The notes beneath the pieces were generated by a model. The model was not told where the DNA came from, ran no database searches, and saw only the letters and a program-made list of their open reading frames with translations. A DNA stretch of 32,869 bases from a bacterium (GTDB taxonomy: Bacteria; Chloroflexota; Dormibacteria; Aeolococcales; Bog-877). Location: the NCBI GenBank assembly GCA_021809895.1, contig JAJZJU010000017.1, positions 1-32,869 of the forward strand. Direction: 5' to 3'. The stretch's first letter is position 1. Each line of letters opens with the position of its first letter. Made by a program: the position numbers and the translations under genes. Shown here one piece after another: positions 1 through 7,943 of the stretch.

Positions 1-833
1 GAAGGGCCGCGGTGGGTATTGAGGTTGTCGACCACCGCATGGATAACCTGCCCGTGGGGGACTTCGGCGTCCAACCGGTCAAGGAAGGCGAGGAAGACCT
101 CGGCAGGGCGGTTGGGAGTGACCAGCCCGAGCACCTTGCCAGTGTGCACCTCAAGCCCGGCGGTGAGGCAGCAGGTGCCATGTCGAATGTATTCGGCCTC
201 GCGCTTGGCCAGCTCTCCGGGACGACGGAGCGGGAGCAGCGGGTAGCGACGCTCCAGCGCTTGAATGCTGGTCTTTTCGTCGATGCTCCAAACCGGCCCG
301 TCATCCGGGGGGTTGAGATAGAGGTCGATGATGGGCGGCATCTTGGTGTCGAAGTCGGGATCCGTGCGGCGCTTCCAGTAGTCGCAGCGATGAGGCTTGA
401 GAGAGGCGTTATTGAGGATTCGCTGCACGGAGCGGGCGCTAATGGCCTGGACTCGACCGCTGGTGGTCAACGCCTCCGCCAGCAGGCTGCCACTCCAGTT
501 GGTGTACCCGGCCAGTCCGGACTGCTCTGGTTGGGTGCAGGCGACTGCAATCACGGTGCAGCGCTCGGGAGCGGTGATACGCCTTGGCCGACCGGGGCGT
601 TGGGCGTCTTGGAGGCCGCTGAGGCGATGCTCAGCTACCCGTCGGGCCCACTTCCGTACGGTGCGGGGGCAGCAGCCGAGATGTCGGGCCGCTGCTCGCA
701 CGGGAGTTCCATCGGCGATCTGCAGAGCGATCCGTGCCCGCAGCGACGAGCGCTGTGAGCTGGTGGGTCGCTCGGCGACCCGGTGCAAAGCGGTGGCTTC
801 CTCGGGGGAGAGCACGAGCGGGGTGTGATGCAT
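1..833 (-). CDS. IS630-family transposase (C-terminus beyond left edge of window)
   Basis: Minus-strand frame open from ATG at 833 to window edge: MHHTPLVLSPEEATALHRVAERPTSSQRSSLRARIALQIADGTPVRAAARHLGCCPRTVRKWARR... (HTH) ...VWSIDEKTSIQALERRYPLLP... and ...HAVVDNLNTHRGP, the first two Asp motifs of an IS630/Tc1-type DDE domain. Confidence 0.88.
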   Translation of the reverse strand, partial: MHHTPLVLSPEEATALHRVAERPTSSQRSSLRARIALQIADGTPVRAAARHLGCCPRTVRKWARRVAEHRLSGLQDAQRPGRPRRITAPERCTVIAVACTQPEQSGLAGYTNWSGSLLAEALTTSGRVQAISARSVQRILNNASLKPHRCDYWKRRTDPDFDTKMPPIIDLYLNPPDDGPVWSIDEKTSIQALERRYPLLPLRRPGELAKREAEYIRHGTCCLTAGLEVHTGKVLGLVTPNRPAEVFLAFLDRLDAEVPHGQVIHAVVDNLNTHRGP

Positions 834-902
834 GGTGGGGCAGCTCGTGAGGGTGGATACTTGCTGGTGAGAACGTCGGGACAGCCATGAGGGTTGCGGC
901 CG

Positions 903-1238
903 GTGAAGATTCCCGAGAGCATCAAGGGATCCCTGGAACAGAAGCTGCGAACTCGGCAGCGGGAACGCTGGCCGCAGCTGCGCGAGATCCAGGTCCGCTA
1001 TCGAGGGGAGTTTGCCTACGTCGACGCCGTGATGCCCGATGGGGAGGTGAACCCACTCTTTCGGCTCCGCTACGGTGGATATGCCAGCGTGTTCGGATTC
1101 GCCATCTATCTGTGGTCCAAGGAAGGCTATGAGGACTCCATCCTTCCCAATGGCTCCTTCGAGGCCACCCCTCAAGAAGCTCTCGACTGCGCCTGCGGTC
1201 TCTACCTCGACGGCCCCTCTGCCTGGGTCACGAATTAA
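903..1238 (+). CDS. conserved hypothetical protein (~112 aa)
   Basis: ORF ...KIPESIKGSLEQKLRTRQRERWPQLREIQVRYRGEFAYVDAVMPDGEVNPLFRLRYGGYASVFGFAIYLWSKEGYEDSILPNGSFEATPQEALDCACGLYLDGPSAWVTN; codon usage consistent with a real GC-rich gene; resembles small hypothetical proteins I recall from actinobacterial accessory regions. Start choice (894 or 903) uncertain. Confidence 0.7.
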   Translation: MKIPESIKGSLEQKLRTRQRERWPQLREIQVRYRGEFAYVDAVMPDGEVNPLFRLRYGGYASVFGFAIYLWSKEGYEDSILPNGSFEATPQEALDCACGLYLDGPSAWVTN

Positions 1239-1325
1239 CGCCGGGGTCAACTAGGTGGTGGCGCGCTGGGCGACCCGTTCCAAGTTCTGGACGAGCACGT
1301 TCTGATCTGGCGTCTGCCGCTCGGC

Positions 1326-2009
1326 TTGGATCTCGCCCAAGCGCCGTCGGGATTCTTCTACAACCATCCCCAAGCCGGCTTCTGCATCGCCATCAACTCC
1401 CAGATGACTCTGGGCAGACAGGTGTTCACCTTGGCCCATGAGTTCGCCCATGCCTTCTTCCACTCCCAGACGTCCGATGTCATCGTCTCGATGCCAGGTG
1501 CGGACCGCGTTCGCGAGCGCTTCGCAGATGCCTTCGCGGGGGAGTTCCTGGTGCCTGGCGACGAGTTGCGCCGGGTGGTCGGTGAGCTTGAGCATTTCGA
1601 TAACCTGGACAACCCGTCGCTGGTGGTGCACCTGCAACGACACTTCGGCGTGAGCTTCGCCACCATCCGCGTGCGTCTCCTGCATGAAAGGCTGCTCAGC
1701 CAGAGCGCCTACGACGCCCTGGCTGAGGCTTCACCCAGCCGGCTGGCGCGCGCGCTGGGCTACCGCGTCCATCCCGCGGACATGGGTAGCTACGATCTCC
1801 ATCCCCTCGAATCCCAGCCGGCTCGGGTACTGCTGCTCGTGCGCCATGCCCTGGAGCGGTCCGCGATCACGACCGGCGATGCCGCGGAGATGCTTGGTAC
1901 CAGCACAGAGGAGATCCGCCAACTCCTGGCCCAGCCGGTGGCCGGCGAAGGAGAGCGCCGCGCCCAGCAGGACCTCGAGGACGCCGCGTTCGCCAACCGA
2001 GAGCGGTGA
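1326..2009 (+). CDS. ImmA/IrrE-family metallo-endopeptidase, apparently lacking the usual N-terminal HTH (5' truncated?)
   Basis: Zinc protease motif FTLAHEFAHAFFHS, with RFADAFAGEFLVP following (COG2856/ImmA-IrrE pattern). The frame stays open upstream (DEHVLIWRLPLGLDLAQ) without an HTH or clear start. Confidence 0.82.
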   Translation: MDLAQAPSGFFYNHPQAGFCIAINSQMTLGRQVFTLAHEFAHAFFHSQTSDVIVSMPGADRVRERFADAFAGEFLVPGDELRRVVGELEHFDNLDNPSLVVHLQRHFGVSFATIRVRLLHERLLSQSAYDALAEASPSRLARALGYRVHPADMGSYDLHPLESQPARVLLLVRHALERSAITTGDAAEMLGTSTEEIRQLLAQPVAGEGERRAQQDLEDAAFANRER

Positions 2010-2021
2010 CCGGCTGCCGTC

Positions 2022-2336
2022 GTGCTGGTGGACTCCTCGGTCGCCCGAAGCTTCGCAGTGCTCGGCTGGACTCGGCACCTGCTGCTGCTGACCGGCGGGA
2101 CAATCCTCCTGGCCGAGGGCGTGCACGGCGCCCACCCGGATGACCCCAGCGAACTCCGCGGGATCATACGCGCCCTTGAGCGTCAAGCCCACGAAGCCGG
2201 CCTGGGATCCGGCGAAGGAGGGCGCGCGTTGGCCGCCGTTCAGGGTCTTGAGGAGATGCTGGCCCTCGATCCGGGGAAGCTCGTAGTGTTGGTCCCAGAA
2301 GCCGATTTATTCCGATATCGGAATAAGTCCGCATAG
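2022..2336 (+). pseudogene. PIN-like toxin-type protein fragment downstream of ImmA gene
   Basis: GTG start giving VLVDSSVARSFAVLGWTRHLLLLTGGTILLAEGVHG...; PIN-like N-terminus, but the product ends abruptly (…DLFRYRNKSA) inside a perfect palindrome, suggesting truncation. Confidence 0.45.
2307..2326. promoter_or_regulatory. perfect 20-bp palindrome TTATTCCGATATCGGAATAA (operator-like)
   Basis: Read directly; both 10-bp arms match exactly; AT-rich in a GC-rich context. Confidence 0.6.
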
Positions 2337-2472
2337 CGGTCCTGCACGGTACTCCTAGCTGCTGCTCACCCTGTCCCAAGCCCGGACAAGTCCCAAGCCC
2401 TCATCGGCTCAGGCGCGAGGTAGAGTACCAGCCGCTCAATGGCCTATGAGCTCTTGGGCCGTCCGTGGCCCC

Positions 2473-2508
2473 CCCACCCGCCGCATCTGATCGGGGTCGG
2501 CGGGTGGG
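2473..2508. repeat. GC-rich hairpin, 11-bp perfect stem CCCACCCGCCG/CGGCGGGTGGG (hairpin family member A)
   Basis: Inverted repeat read directly; similar to hairpins at 4275, 5729 and 15149. Confidence 0.6.
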
Positions 2509-2700
2509 CGACCTCGACCCGGCCCAGCGGGGTCGGCGGCCGGAGCTGCCGAGTGATCTGCCATGCCCGAGATGGGGACAGATACCAAGGGACTCTGCCC
2601 GCAAGGGCTGGGTCGGCTCTGGCCCGGAGCCCAAGCGCCTGGCAACCCCGATCTCCGTGCGGCCGGATACTAGCGATGAATATGAACTCTCCGGTTGTGA

Positions 2701-2706
2701 TATAAT
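2701..2706 (+). promoter_or_regulatory. -10 box TATAAT, 6 nt before ATG at 2713 (leaderless promoter candidate)
   Basis: gttgtgaTATAATcggatcATG. Confidence 0.65.
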
Positions 2707-2712
2707 CGGATC

Positions 2713-3300
2713 ATGAATGAACAACCTCCGTCCGCTCCGCAACGAGGAACTGGCCTGGCGTTCGTCCAGCACTGGGATTGGGTGGCAGAGAAGGGCCTGA
2801 TGCCACAGGCCACGGCTCGCGCCTACCGAGCTGCCGTTTCCCAGATCCTCAAGATTGACGATGGTTGGGAGGACCGGGAAGTGCAAGGGCTCGATGTCGA
2901 CGCCCTCATCTCGCGCTTCCGGAACCTATCGTCTCTCTCCCCCACCAGCCTAAGCACCTATGAGTCCCGATTCCGGTCGGCCCTAGCCTCGTACGTCAGC
3001 TATCTTGAGAATCCGGCATCCTACCAACCCCGGGGACGCAGGAACACCCCCGGCGGGGATGGCAAGAGGCCAAAGGACAAGGGGAAGAAGGAGCCAGAAG
3101 CTGGTCCTCGAGACGCCGCTGAGCCGTCCACTGAGGTGGCCACCCCCGCCGCCAGGTTGGTCGTGTACCCGTTCCCGGTCCGACAGGATCTGTTCGCCGA
3201 GCTCAAGCTCCCCGCGGATCTCTCCTTGGACGAGGCCCGCCGGCTCGGTAGGTTCCTGGAGGCCGTCGCCCTGAGCGACCCCGGAAGCAGTGGCACGTAG
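2713..3300 (+). CDS. phage-integrase N-terminal (SAM-like)-type protein with conserved C-terminal LVVYPFPVRQDLFAELKLPADLSLDEARRLGRFLEAVAL segment; first gene of HigBA-like operon
   Basis: N-terminal AFVQHWDWVAEKGLMPQATARAYRAAVSQILKI...LSPTSLSTYESRFRSALASYVSYLENP resembles a tyrosine-recombinase core-binding domain, but there is no catalytic domain; directly overlaps the downstream toxin gene. Confidence 0.7.
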   Translation: MNEQPPSAPQRGTGLAFVQHWDWVAEKGLMPQATARAYRAAVSQILKIDDGWEDREVQGLDVDALISRFRNLSSLSPTSLSTYESRFRSALASYVSYLENPASYQPRGRRNTPGGDGKRPKDKGKKEPEAGPRDAAEPSTEVATPAARLVVYPFPVRQDLFAELKLPADLSLDEARRLGRFLEAVALSDPGSSGT

Positions 3301-3721
3301 CTCCGCCGTGGAGGGGTCCGGGCGGACGCGAAGGCAATGGCGGTTCTACCGCACGGCCAGCGGACAGGAGCCGGTACGGGAGTTCCTCTGGGACCGACAC
3401 CTACCCGATGAGGACGCGGCCGCCATCGCCGCGGTCATGACTGAGGTACGCAACGCCGGCCGGGCGCATCCCGATGTCAACCATCTTCGAGGTGACATCT
3501 GGCAGTTAGAGATCCGGGGCCGGTCCGCCATCTACCGGTTGCTCTTCGCGGAGGAGGGGCGGTACCAGCAGGTGCTCCTGGCGCTGGAGGTGGTCAATCA
3601 AAAGTGGCAGAAGGCGAAGGGCCGGCACATCGAGCTGGCGGAGAAACGGCTCGCAGATTGGCGCGAGCGAGGGACGCGGCGGACGCCGTCTAGGTCGACC
3701 ACGGCACCGCTGCCCAAGTGA
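3290..3721 (+). CDS. higB-like: RelE/HigB-type toxin (phage Gp49-like family)
   Basis: QWRFYRTASGQEPVREFLWDRHLPDEDAAAIAAVMTEVRNAG...HLRGDIWQLEIRGRSAIYRLLFAEEGRYQQVLLALEVVNQKWQKAKGRHIELAEKRLADW; overlaps the 3' end of the preceding gene; followed by an XRE antitoxin. Confidence 0.85.
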   Translation: MARSSAVEGSGRTRRQWRFYRTASGQEPVREFLWDRHLPDEDAAAIAAVMTEVRNAGRAHPDVNHLRGDIWQLEIRGRSAIYRLLFAEEGRYQQVLLALEVVNQKWQKAKGRHIELAEKRLADWRERGTRRTPSRSTTAPLPK

Positions 3722-3739
3722 TGGGCGAGCCCGAACCAT

Positions 3740-3757
3740 CATATCGCGGGGGATATG
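3740..3757. promoter_or_regulatory. inverted repeat CATATC-N6-GATATG upstream of HigA-like antitoxin (autoregulation operator candidate)
   Basis: Perfect 6-bp arms, abutting a -10-like TAACAT at 3759-3764. Confidence 0.5.
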
Positions 3758-3773
3758 GTAACATTGTCGCGCG

Positions 3774-4118
3774 ATGGCCAAGCGAGACGACCTGGACGCC
3801 TTCATCGCTGCCCGCACGGCGATGAACCCCGACTTCCCCGAGCTGCTGCAAGCGGAGTTGGAGACCCGTCGATTGGTTCTTGAACTGGCTGCGGAGCGGG
3901 AACGGCAGGGCCTCAGCCAAGAGCGGGTGGCCGCTGCTCTAGGCACCAAGCAGCCAAACGTGGCTCGTCTTGAGCGTGGCGGTGTCGATCCCAAGCACAG
4001 CAGCTTGGTCCGGTACGCCAGCCTCCTCGGATGGCACATCACTCTGGAGCCGCTCAAACGAGCACCGACCAGGCCGGTTGGTGGCGAGCGCCGCAAACGG
4101 GGCGCACCAGTCCGCTGA
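3774..4118 (+). CDS. higA-like: XRE-family HTH antitoxin (HigA-like)
   Basis: ...LVLELAAERERQGLSQERVAAALGTKQPNVARLERGGVDPKHSSLVRYASLLGWHITLEPL: classic XRE HTH, downstream of HigB-like toxin. Confidence 0.88.
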   Translation: MAKRDDLDAFIAARTAMNPDFPELLQAELETRRLVLELAAERERQGLSQERVAAALGTKQPNVARLERGGVDPKHSSLVRYASLLGWHITLEPLKRAPTRPVGGERRKRGAPVR

Positions 4119-4274
4119 CCGCCCGGCTTGTGAGGCGGCCCAGCCCAGTCGCACGTCCAGATCCCATTTGGTCGACCGCCGCGCCCCAGGGGGTCTGCGA
4201 GGTCCGGTCGAAGTGGAAGCAGCGCGCCACCTACCTGGTATCTCGACGGCAGCATAGGACGGCCCGACCCCCAT

Positions 4275-4314
4275 CCCCCACCCGCCGTAACTTATCGGGG
4301 ACGGCGAGTGGGGG
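4275..4314. terminator. GC-rich hairpin between convergent genes (bidirectional terminator candidate; hairpin family member B)
   Basis: CCCCCACCCGCCGT ... ACGGCGAGTGGGGG, 13/14 matching arms; lies 8 bp from the UDG-like gene stop (minus strand) and downstream of the antitoxin (plus strand). Confidence 0.6.
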
Positions 4315-4321
4315 GACGAGC

Positions 4322-5098
4322 TTACTTCGCCACCGCCTGGCGCAGCCTCTCCATCTGCTCCGGCTCGAGATGGCGGCTTATGGGGACGTTGCCGCCAAAG
4401 CTGTTGGGATGGGGAACCACGACCAGGAGGCGCTTTTTGCCCGCCAACTCGACGGGACCCAGGAGGTGGTCGGGTGCTTCCAGGTGGAGATAGGTCTGGA
4501 ACGCGAAGCGGGCTATGGCCCCGACTGCGACCACCACCTGCGCGGGTGAGGCCGCCAGCACCCGCTCCAGGTACCGGGAGGTGCAGGGCTCCAGTGCTGC
4601 CCATACCCCTTTCTCACTCCGGCTGCCACAGTGGACCACCTCGCTGAGGGCGTACCCCTGCCCGGGCACCACGGGCTGGGGCAGGATCTCCTTGGCGCAC
4701 GTCTTAACCCAGCCCCAGTAGTGGACCCACTCCCCGCGCTTGCCCTGGCGGTCCACCAGGTGGGCCCCGTCAGCGACGCCGGGCAACTGGCCCTGGTCAA
4801 ATGCGCCGTCCGCCCAGTCCAGGAGAGCATCATCTCGCGAGTCGACGCTTAGGTCCTCGGGATCCGTGATGGGGTCGCCGCCGGCGGGGTTGGAGCTCAC
4901 GAAGAGCAGCGGCGCCTCGGTCAGGTGGCCGACCCAAGGTTCGGGAATCCAGCGCACGCGGTGCGGCCCTCCCGGACCGGCGGCAACCTCGTGACAGGGG
5001 AGTGCCTCTCCACCGTCTGCGACACACGCGGCCAGAACCGGGCAGCGCATTATCTCGACGGCCAGCTCTCGGGGTGCCCCGCTCAGATGGCTGGGCAT
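4322..5098 (-). CDS. uracil-DNA-glycosylase-superfamily-like protein
   Basis: APLLFVSSNPAGGDPITDPED...GWVKTCAKEIL...ALSEVVHCGSRSEKGVWAALEPCTSRYLERVLAASPAQVVVAVGAIARFAF...LLVVVPHPNS: UDG-like fold signatures. Confidence 0.65.
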   Translation of the reverse strand: MPSHLSGAPRELAVEIMRCPVLAACVADGGEALPCHEVAAGPGGPHRVRWIPEPWVGHLTEAPLLFVSSNPAGGDPITDPEDLSVDSRDDALLDWADGAFDQGQLPGVADGAHLVDRQGKRGEWVHYWGWVKTCAKEILPQPVVPGQGYALSEVVHCGSRSEKGVWAALEPCTSRYLERVLAASPAQVVVAVGAIARFAFQTYLHLEAPDHLLGPVELAGKKRLLVVVPHPNSFGGNVPISRHLEPEQMERLRQAVAK

Positions 5099-5126
5099 GC
5101 CGGTCCCTCGAGCTTTGAGGATCTGC

Positions 5127-5537
5127 TCACGAAAACCATGTCGCGACCTCCGAGGCAAGCCTACGCCTGTTCCTGCGGTACTGGGCCAAGCGGCCCCCAA
5201 AGGCAGGGCTGGGGTGGGGGAATCCGAGCAGACAGCGGTCCTCCTCCAGGAGGTTCAGGTCGACGAGGAGTTCGACGGCGTCCTGGGCCGCCCTCCCCAG
5301 GGGGATGACCAGGGCATCACGCACCATCCCGAGCTGGGCTCCAAGACTGGCCACGACCAGAGATCGGAGCAGGGGGTGCCTGATGAGCGGCGGCCTATGG
5401 CCGGTGTAGTTCTGACCTCGGAAGAAGACCGGGTAGCTGATGGCAGAGACACAGGCGACGAGCCGATGCTCATCGGTGAAGAGCTGCTCAGTGGTGTCAA
5501 GGTCCAGCCCCCGGTCAAGACCGATGCCATCCAGCAT
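5127..5537 (-). pseudogene. C-terminal part of a second UDG-superfamily-like protein, N-terminus lost at repeat R1 boundary
   Basis: ...ISYPVFFRGQNYTGHRPPLIRHPLLRSLVVASLGAQLGMVRDALVIPLGRAAQDAVELLVDLNLLEEDRCLLGFPHPSPAFGGRLAQYRRNRRRLASEVATWF resembles the C-terminal half of UDG-like proteins (GFPHPS motif); homologous part begins exactly at the R1 repeat edge. Confidence 0.5.
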
Positions 5538-5694
5538 GGAGGGTGGCAGGGACCGTTCCTCCACGCTCAGCGGAACCAAGTCCTGCGTTGCGGGTCGCCC
5601 CGAACGGTCGTGACCCACGTGGTCGCCCCGAGGTTCCCGCTGGGCCGGTTGGGTCCTCTGCCGCGGGTGCGGCTGCCCTCTGGCCTTGTGGGGT
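5534..5694. repeat. repeat R1 copy 1 (161 bp)
   Basis: gcatggagggtggcagggaccgttcctcc...ctctggccttgtggggt; near-identical at 20552-20712, shorter at 14974-15106. Confidence 0.9.
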
Positions 5695-6279
5695 CGGAGT
5701 TCGCTCGTGGTCGAGGAGGGCTGCCGACCCCGCCGGCCCCTGCTTATTGGGGTTGGCGGGTGTGTGATGGTTCCGGCGGCTCGCTCACGAGGTGGGAGCG
5801 GCCAGGGCCGGTTGGCTGCCACCGAGCGCCCCCGCCCGGCCACCTCCGCCCGCCCCGGGAGATCGGCCGGCACATCTGCCTCCAGCTGCTCGTGCGGGGC
5901 GCCCTAGGCCCCGGCCCACTGCCGCCGGCGTTGAGGGCGGGTAGCGGAGGGCGGCGGTGTCCAACACGCTCCCGGAATGGTCACCGCCCCCCACGGATCC
6001 CCCCTCCCCAGGGACCGCCGCCCTCCCAATCCCCGGAGCCCGCCAAGGAAAGGGCGAAAGTGCTGCCAGGGGATGGGCCGGCCACTGTCGGCCGCTCTCA
6101 CCCGCCGGACCACCTGCGGGAGCACTCGAATTAGAGGGAGGGTGCCTTAGCCGTCGCCCACAGCTCGCCCGCCAGCAAGGAGAGATTCGGCCCCGGTCGT
6201 GGCCGAGCCCCGGGGCCCTTTGGCACGCTCCTTGGCATGGGAACTAAGGTCGGCGTCACTTTCCGACCTCGTTCCCCGG

Positions 6280-6655
6280 TCAGGCAGGGAGCGCCAGCGG
6301 CAGGCGGAAGCGGGGCAACCAGCTGCTCTCGAAGCCGGTGACTGCGGAGACCTGTCCCCCACTGAGCTCGAGCACTAGGAGGCTGACGGCTGGCCGGGCG
6401 CCGCCGTGAAGGTAGGCACCAAACGCCAGCTGACCATTGGCTCGCATGGTGGGGACCAGTTCATACGCCCATCGGCCGCCAGCAAAGATGGCGGCGAAGA
6501 AGCTGGCGGCAGCCTCGCGGCCCTGGTACTGGAGGGGGACTGGGGGCATGGGTACCAGGACGTCGGTGGTGAGGAGGGAGATGAGGCCCTCGGCATCGCC
6601 GGCCTGATACGCGCTGACGAACCGGGCCGCCAGCGCCTGTTCGGCGGGCGAGCCG
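6280..6655 (-). pseudogene. orphan C-terminal SnoaL-like domain of an ECF sigma factor (duplicate of 15520-15892)
   Basis: SPAEQALAARFVSAYQAGDAEGLISLLTTDVLVPMPPVPLQYQGREAAASFFAAIFAGGRWAYELVPTMRANGQLAFGAYLHGGARPAVSLLVLELSGGQVSAVTGFESSWLPRFRLPLALPA; near-identical to the C-terminus of the full gene at 15520-16521; sigma domains missing. Confidence 0.85.
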
Positions 6656-6709
6656 GGAAGCCGCCCTGGGTGGGGCAGCTCCCGCTCCCTCCCACCCTCG
6701 CGCGCTGGC

Positions 6710-7123
6710 TTACATGGCCCTGGCGACGAGCACGCCAACCCTCTGGTAGGTGCCCAGGGCGCGAGCGTCGCGGGTGGCCAGAGGAACCCCGTTGTCGGCC
6801 GCAGCCAGGGCGACCAGCGCATCGTAGACGGCGCCTCCTGCGATCCCAAGCTGGCTCAGCAGCTGTGGCAGCCGGCGGGCTGTCTCATCGCCCATGAGAA
6901 GCGGGGGGGCGAACCGCTCGGCCAGCAGCCCAGCCGCGTCGCTGGGATTCAGCCGCAGGTCACCGGGCAGGCGGGTCAGCACCGCGTAGGTCTCCGCCAG
7001 CGCATGTCCGGCCAGAGCAACCGCCCTTTTGTCCCACCAGCGCACCACCTCCAGGTGGGCGGCATGGGTCCTCACCAGCAGCGGCACCGCCACGCTGGTG
7101 TCGATTGCCAGGGCAGAGGTCAC
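6710..7123 (-). CDS. vapC-like: PIN-domain toxin (VapC family)
   Basis: [15 protein letters not shown]...[15 protein letters not shown]...[39 protein letters not shown] acidic residues; overlaps upstream AbrB-type gene. Confidence 0.88.
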   Translation of the reverse strand: MTSALAIDTSVAVPLLVRTHAAHLEVVRWWDKRAVALAGHALAETYAVLTRLPGDLRLNPSDAAGLLAERFAPPLLMGDETARRLPQLLSQLGIAGGAVYDALVALAAADNGVPLATRDARALGTYQRVGVLVARAM

Positions 7124-7356
7124 CGCCGTCCTTGGTCTATCAGCCCGAAAACGGTCTCGTCGTCAATCTTGGTCTTCCCGGTCACGACCCTGACCCCAGC
7201 GTCGTCGACCAGCCGGGCGGAGCGTGAGACAGGCACCAGCGTCAGCCCCTCCCCGTACCGGGAGATGTCCACCTTGGACCCTGGTCTCAGTCCCAGGCTG
7301 TCGCGCAGCGGCTTGGGGACGACGACCCGGCCGACGGCATCGATGGTGGCCTTCAT
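7120..7356 (-). CDS. vapB-like: AbrB/MazE-type (SpoVT-AbrB) antitoxin
   Basis: [43 protein letters not shown]: swapped-hairpin AbrB signature. Confidence 0.9.
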   Translation of the reverse strand: MKATIDAVGRVVVPKPLRDSLGLRPGSKVDISRYGEGLTLVPVSRSARLVDDAGVRVVTGKTKIDDETVFGLIDQGRR

Positions 7357-7362
7357 GGGAAA

Positions 7363-7368
7363 AGGATA
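7363..7368 (-). promoter_or_regulatory. -10-like TATCCT, 6 nt before ATG (leaderless promoter candidate)
   Basis: Minus strand: ggTATCCTtttcccATGaag. Confidence 0.5.
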
Positions 7369-7605
7369 CCAGCCAGCTCCCAGTTGCGGCCCCAAAGCGG
7401 GCTCCCGGCCGGGCCACCACGGTGCTCCTTCGTCCGGCTCCTGTGGCGGGCTGCTCCGCTCCCGAGCTGAGTGGTGGTAGAGGTATACCCTGCGCTGGTG
7501 CTGCGCAGACGGGGTCTCCCCCACCGAAGCTACAAGGCGCGAGTGAACAGGAACCGTCTCAAGGAGTTCCTAACTGCCCTTTGATTCAAGGCGCCCTGGC
7601 TGATT

Positions 7606-7806
7606 GTGACCGGGGACCAGTGGACGCTGCTCAGCAGCGACGACAACTGTGCCGGTGCCCTGACCGCGAGCCTGGTGGCCAGGTCATCGGCGTTGGGCCC
7701 GTGCGATCCGATTCCGCCGGACCAGATGGTCCACGCCCGGCGGGAAGGGTGGATTGCGGTGCCCCGAGCCGACGGTCTTTCCCAGCTCGGCGCGGTTCCG
7801 GACTGA
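7606..7806 (+). CDS. small hypothetical ORF (66 aa)
   Basis: VTGDQWTLLSSDDNCAGALTASLVARSSALGPCDPIPPDQMVHARREGWIAVPRADGLSQLGAVPD; strong third-position GC, no family recognised. Confidence 0.3.
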   Translation: MTGDQWTLLSSDDNCAGALTASLVARSSALGPCDPIPPDQMVHARREGWIAVPRADGLSQLGAVPD

Positions 7807-7943
7807 GGCGGCTCGGCCGTCAGTCTCAAGGAAGCCAGTCGCGGGGCAATCTCACTCCAGCTCCGTCAGCAGCTGCTCCAGGCCCGGACCAACACCCGGG
7901 CAGTCAGGCTCAGCGGCGTCCAGCAAGTCCCCATCCAGGCTGG

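Noticed and set aside
3021-3296. Minus-strand ORF within the integrase-N-like gene (and equivalent 11682..12107)
   Set aside because: Present in both paralogues only because the sense sequence is conserved; low-complexity Ser/Arg/Pro translation, no start signals.
5534-5694. R1 as a coding element
   Set aside because: Frames are not conserved across copies (28-bp deletion in copy 2) and no common start/stop, so treated as non-coding.
5097-6134. 345-aa plus-strand ORF
   Set aside because: Runs across the UDG-like fragment (antisense) and repeat R1; no domain, Pro/Gly/Arg-rich; best explained by GC bias.
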